Below are positions 62,531 through 64,000 of a stretch of 64,000 bases of DNA, in pieces. A model generated the notes under the pieces. It saw only the letters and a program-made list of their open reading frames with translations, ran no database searches and was not told where the DNA came from. A program made the translations under genes and the position numbers. Each line of letters starts with the position of its first letter. Position 1 is the stretch's first letter. The DNA is taken from assembly GCA_964404745.1 (NCBI GenBank), contig CAYOLG010000019.1:22302-86301 (forward strand). The letters run 5' to 3'. This stretch comes from Pelagisphaera sp964404745. Lineage in GTDB: Bacteria > Verrucomicrobiota > Verrucomicrobiia > Opitutales > Opitutaceae.

Positions 62531-63805
62531 ATGAAATTCGAATTCGTAGCTCTAGACAGTTCTGGCGAGGAAAGGCGTGGTATGGTGGAAGCCCCTAATC
62601 GGGAACTGGCCACAACCCAGATTAAGAGCTACGGACTTACTCCTGCGCGAGTAAAGGCAGTCAAAAACCGTGGTCAGAGCTCCGGAAATAAAGCGGGCAA
62701 AGATTTGCAGGTCAGGGGAGACAAGAACTTCGTGGTCAAGAAGCCATCCTATTTCGGAGCGGCGGTAAAAGGAAAAGGGCTAGCCATTTTTACCCGGCAA
62801 TTGTCGACGCTGCTGCAAAATGGCCTTTCCCTCATCAAGAGCCTCGAAGTGCTGGTAGCTCAGGAAAGAAATCCGGCTTTCCGATGGGTGCTGAGCCAGC
62901 AGTTGGACAACATTCGCTCGGGAAATACCTTTTCCGAGGGTTTGTCCAAGTATCCAAAAGAATTCGACAGTCTATACCTGAATATGGTTAAGGCAGGCGA
63001 AGCGAGTGGCACGCTAGATTTGGCCTTGAGCCGATTGGCCCACTACTTGAACAAGGCCCGGCAAATCCGTTCCAAGGTGACTCAAGCATCGATTTACCCG
63101 GTTGTTGTATTCAGCTTTTCTGTGCTAATCGTTTTGGGGCTGATGACTTTTGTCGTACCGCGATTCGCGGCTATTTTCGACAAGCAGCTCAACGGCGAGC
63201 AGCTGCCGATCCTAACGCGCGTAGTGATGGATATCAGTCTCTTCATCACGGGCAATCTAGTGGAGATAGGAGTGGGGATGATCGTATTCATTTTTCTGTT
63301 TGCCGGATTTCGATCAACCAGAGTAGGGGCGTTGTTTTTCGCCTTCCTGAAACTGCGTCTACCCCTGGTGAAAGACACCTTCTCCAAAATGTATGTGTCG
63401 CGATTTTGCCGAACTTTGGGCACTCTTCTCGAAAGTGGGGTTCCCATCTTGGAGGCTTTGAATTATTCGCGAGCGGCAATAGGGAATCAGTTCATAATGG
63501 ATGCGGTAGACAAGGTTCGCAACCGTGTCCGGGACGGAGAGCCCTTGGCAGAACCGATGGCGTCCTCTGGCCAATTTCCCCCTATGGTCTCCAGCATGGT
63601 GGAAGTAGGCGAGGAGACGGGCCAATTGCCGGACATGCTTAATCAGATCGCTGACATCTATGATGAAGAAGTGGATGCATCCATCTCCAGCGTAACATCG
63701 GTTATAGAGCCCATCCTCATCCTCGCCTTGGCGATTAGCGTCTTGCTGATAGCCATTTCCCTCTTCCTGCCATTCATCAAGCTGATGCAGAATATTGCCC
63801 AGTAG
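62531..63805 (+). CDS. GspF/PilC-type inner-membrane protein
   Basis: A 424-residue protein with two T2SSF domains. After an N-terminal FVALDSSGEERRGMVEAP strand region, the first domain begins with FTRQLSTLLQNGLSLIKSLEVL and ends in a membrane helix near 205-220 (FSVLIVLGLMTFVVPRF). The second has RFCRTLGTLLESGVPILEALNYS and PMVSSMVEVGEETGQLPDML, then a last helix (SVTSVIEPILILALAISVLLIAISLFLPFIKL). It forms the membrane platform for the ATPase encoded just upstream. The downstream end of the operon is not in the window. Confidence 0.93.
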   Translation: MKFEFVALDSSGEERRGMVEAPNRELATTQIKSYGLTPARVKAVKNRGQSSGNKAGKDLQVRGDKNFVVKKPSYFGAAVKGKGLAIFTRQLSTLLQNGLSLIKSLEVLVAQERNPAFRWVLSQQLDNIRSGNTFSEGLSKYPKEFDSLYLNMVKAGEASGTLDLALSRLAHYLNKARQIRSKVTQASIYPVVVFSFSVLIVLGLMTFVVPRFAAIFDKQLNGEQLPILTRVVMDISLFITGNLVEIGVGMIVFIFLFAGFRSTRVGALFFAFLKLRLPLVKDTFSKMYVSRFCRTLGTLLESGVPILEALNYSRAAIGNQFIMDAVDKVRNRVRDGEPLAEPMASSGQFPPMVSSMVEVGEETGQLPDMLNQIADIYDEEVDASISSVTSVIEPILILALAISVLLIAISLFLPFIKLMQNIAQ

Positions 63806-63870
63806 CGCTAGGCGGATCGCAGGGCAAGTAGAACTGTCTCAGTCCTCCAAGATTCAGTTTAAACTAACCC

Positions 63871-63890
63871 AGGCACCCCTGCCTATTTTT
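63871..63890 (+). terminator. Possible terminator behind the secretion genes
   Basis: AGGCA (63871-63875) and TGCCT (63880-63884) form a five-base stem with a CCCC loop, followed by ATTTTT. The stem is short, but its position 66 bases past the last stop codon fits. Nothing else was recognised from 63891 to 64000. Confidence 0.5.
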
Positions 63891-64000
63891 ACAAAGAATA
63901 TCTTCGGGCTAATTTCGGATCGCTGCCTCGCATAGCGTTGGGCGCTCCTACGTTTCTACACGATACGAAACAAAAAGAGCGGCGCGACGATGAGAGCCGC

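Overview
The window most resembles a chromosome segment from a Verrucomicrobiota bacterium, probably class Opitutae (a Pelagicoccus- or Puniceicoccus-like marine lineage). This is inferred from gene content: a DUF1501 / planctomycete-type cytochrome c (DUF1549-DUF1553) pair, ThuA and DUF1080 proteins, an ImuA-ImuB-DnaE2 cassette, and a palindrome with the TGTTC/GAACA arms of the Verrucomicrobia LexA motif. No rRNA, tRNA, CRISPR array, phage or insertion sequence was recognised. Genes are dense on both strands.

Layout. 1-1.4 kb: end of zwf and opcA (oxidative pentose phosphate pathway). 1.5-3.9 kb: a PrsW-type membrane protease and a VapBC toxin-antitoxin pair. 4-9.8 kb: imuA-imuB-dnaE2 mutagenic translesion cassette behind a probable SOS operator. 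9.9-15.3 kb: tyrS, two exported proteins and fusA with a clear terminator. 15.5-17.8 kb: a cupin and two tandem exported paralogues of unknown function. 18-29.5 kb: lactate permease, glpD, SYLF protein, DUF1080 lipoprotein, glycosyltransferase, a membrane/AsmA-like protein, topoisomerase III, and a ThuA-ankyrin fusion. 29.6-34 kb: a decayed gene, a PDZ lipoprotein resembling an M48 protease without its zinc site, and an ECF sigma / anti-sigma module whose sigma gene has an in-frame stop. 34-41.3 kb: alaS, leuB, a metallo-beta-lactamase-fold hydrolase, ribD with a degenerate deaminase domain, rdgB, and a HAD hydrolase. 41.4-45.8 kb: DUF1501 and cytochrome-type DUF1553 genes. 45.8-50.3 kb: a two-gene NAD-dependent formate dehydrogenase. 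50.3-51 kb: a frameshifted four-helix-bundle gene between two arrays of 9-bp imperfect repeats. 51-58.8 kb: a ten-gene Mrp-type cation/proton antiporter operon. 59-60.8 kb: small genes and a dead FMN reductase. 60.8-63.8 kb: type II secretion / type IV pilus ATPase and inner-membrane protein.

Themes. DNA-damage tolerance (ImuABC) and energy metabolism (formate dehydrogenase, lactate permease, GlpD, Mrp antiporter) dominate. Several genes look inactivated (ECF sigma, four-helix-bundle protein, FMN reductase, one hypothetical gene), and several intact proteins have lost catalytic residues (RibD deaminase domain, M48-like lipoprotein, ImuB). The least explained structure is the four-helix-bundle gene with its flanking 9-bp arrays.
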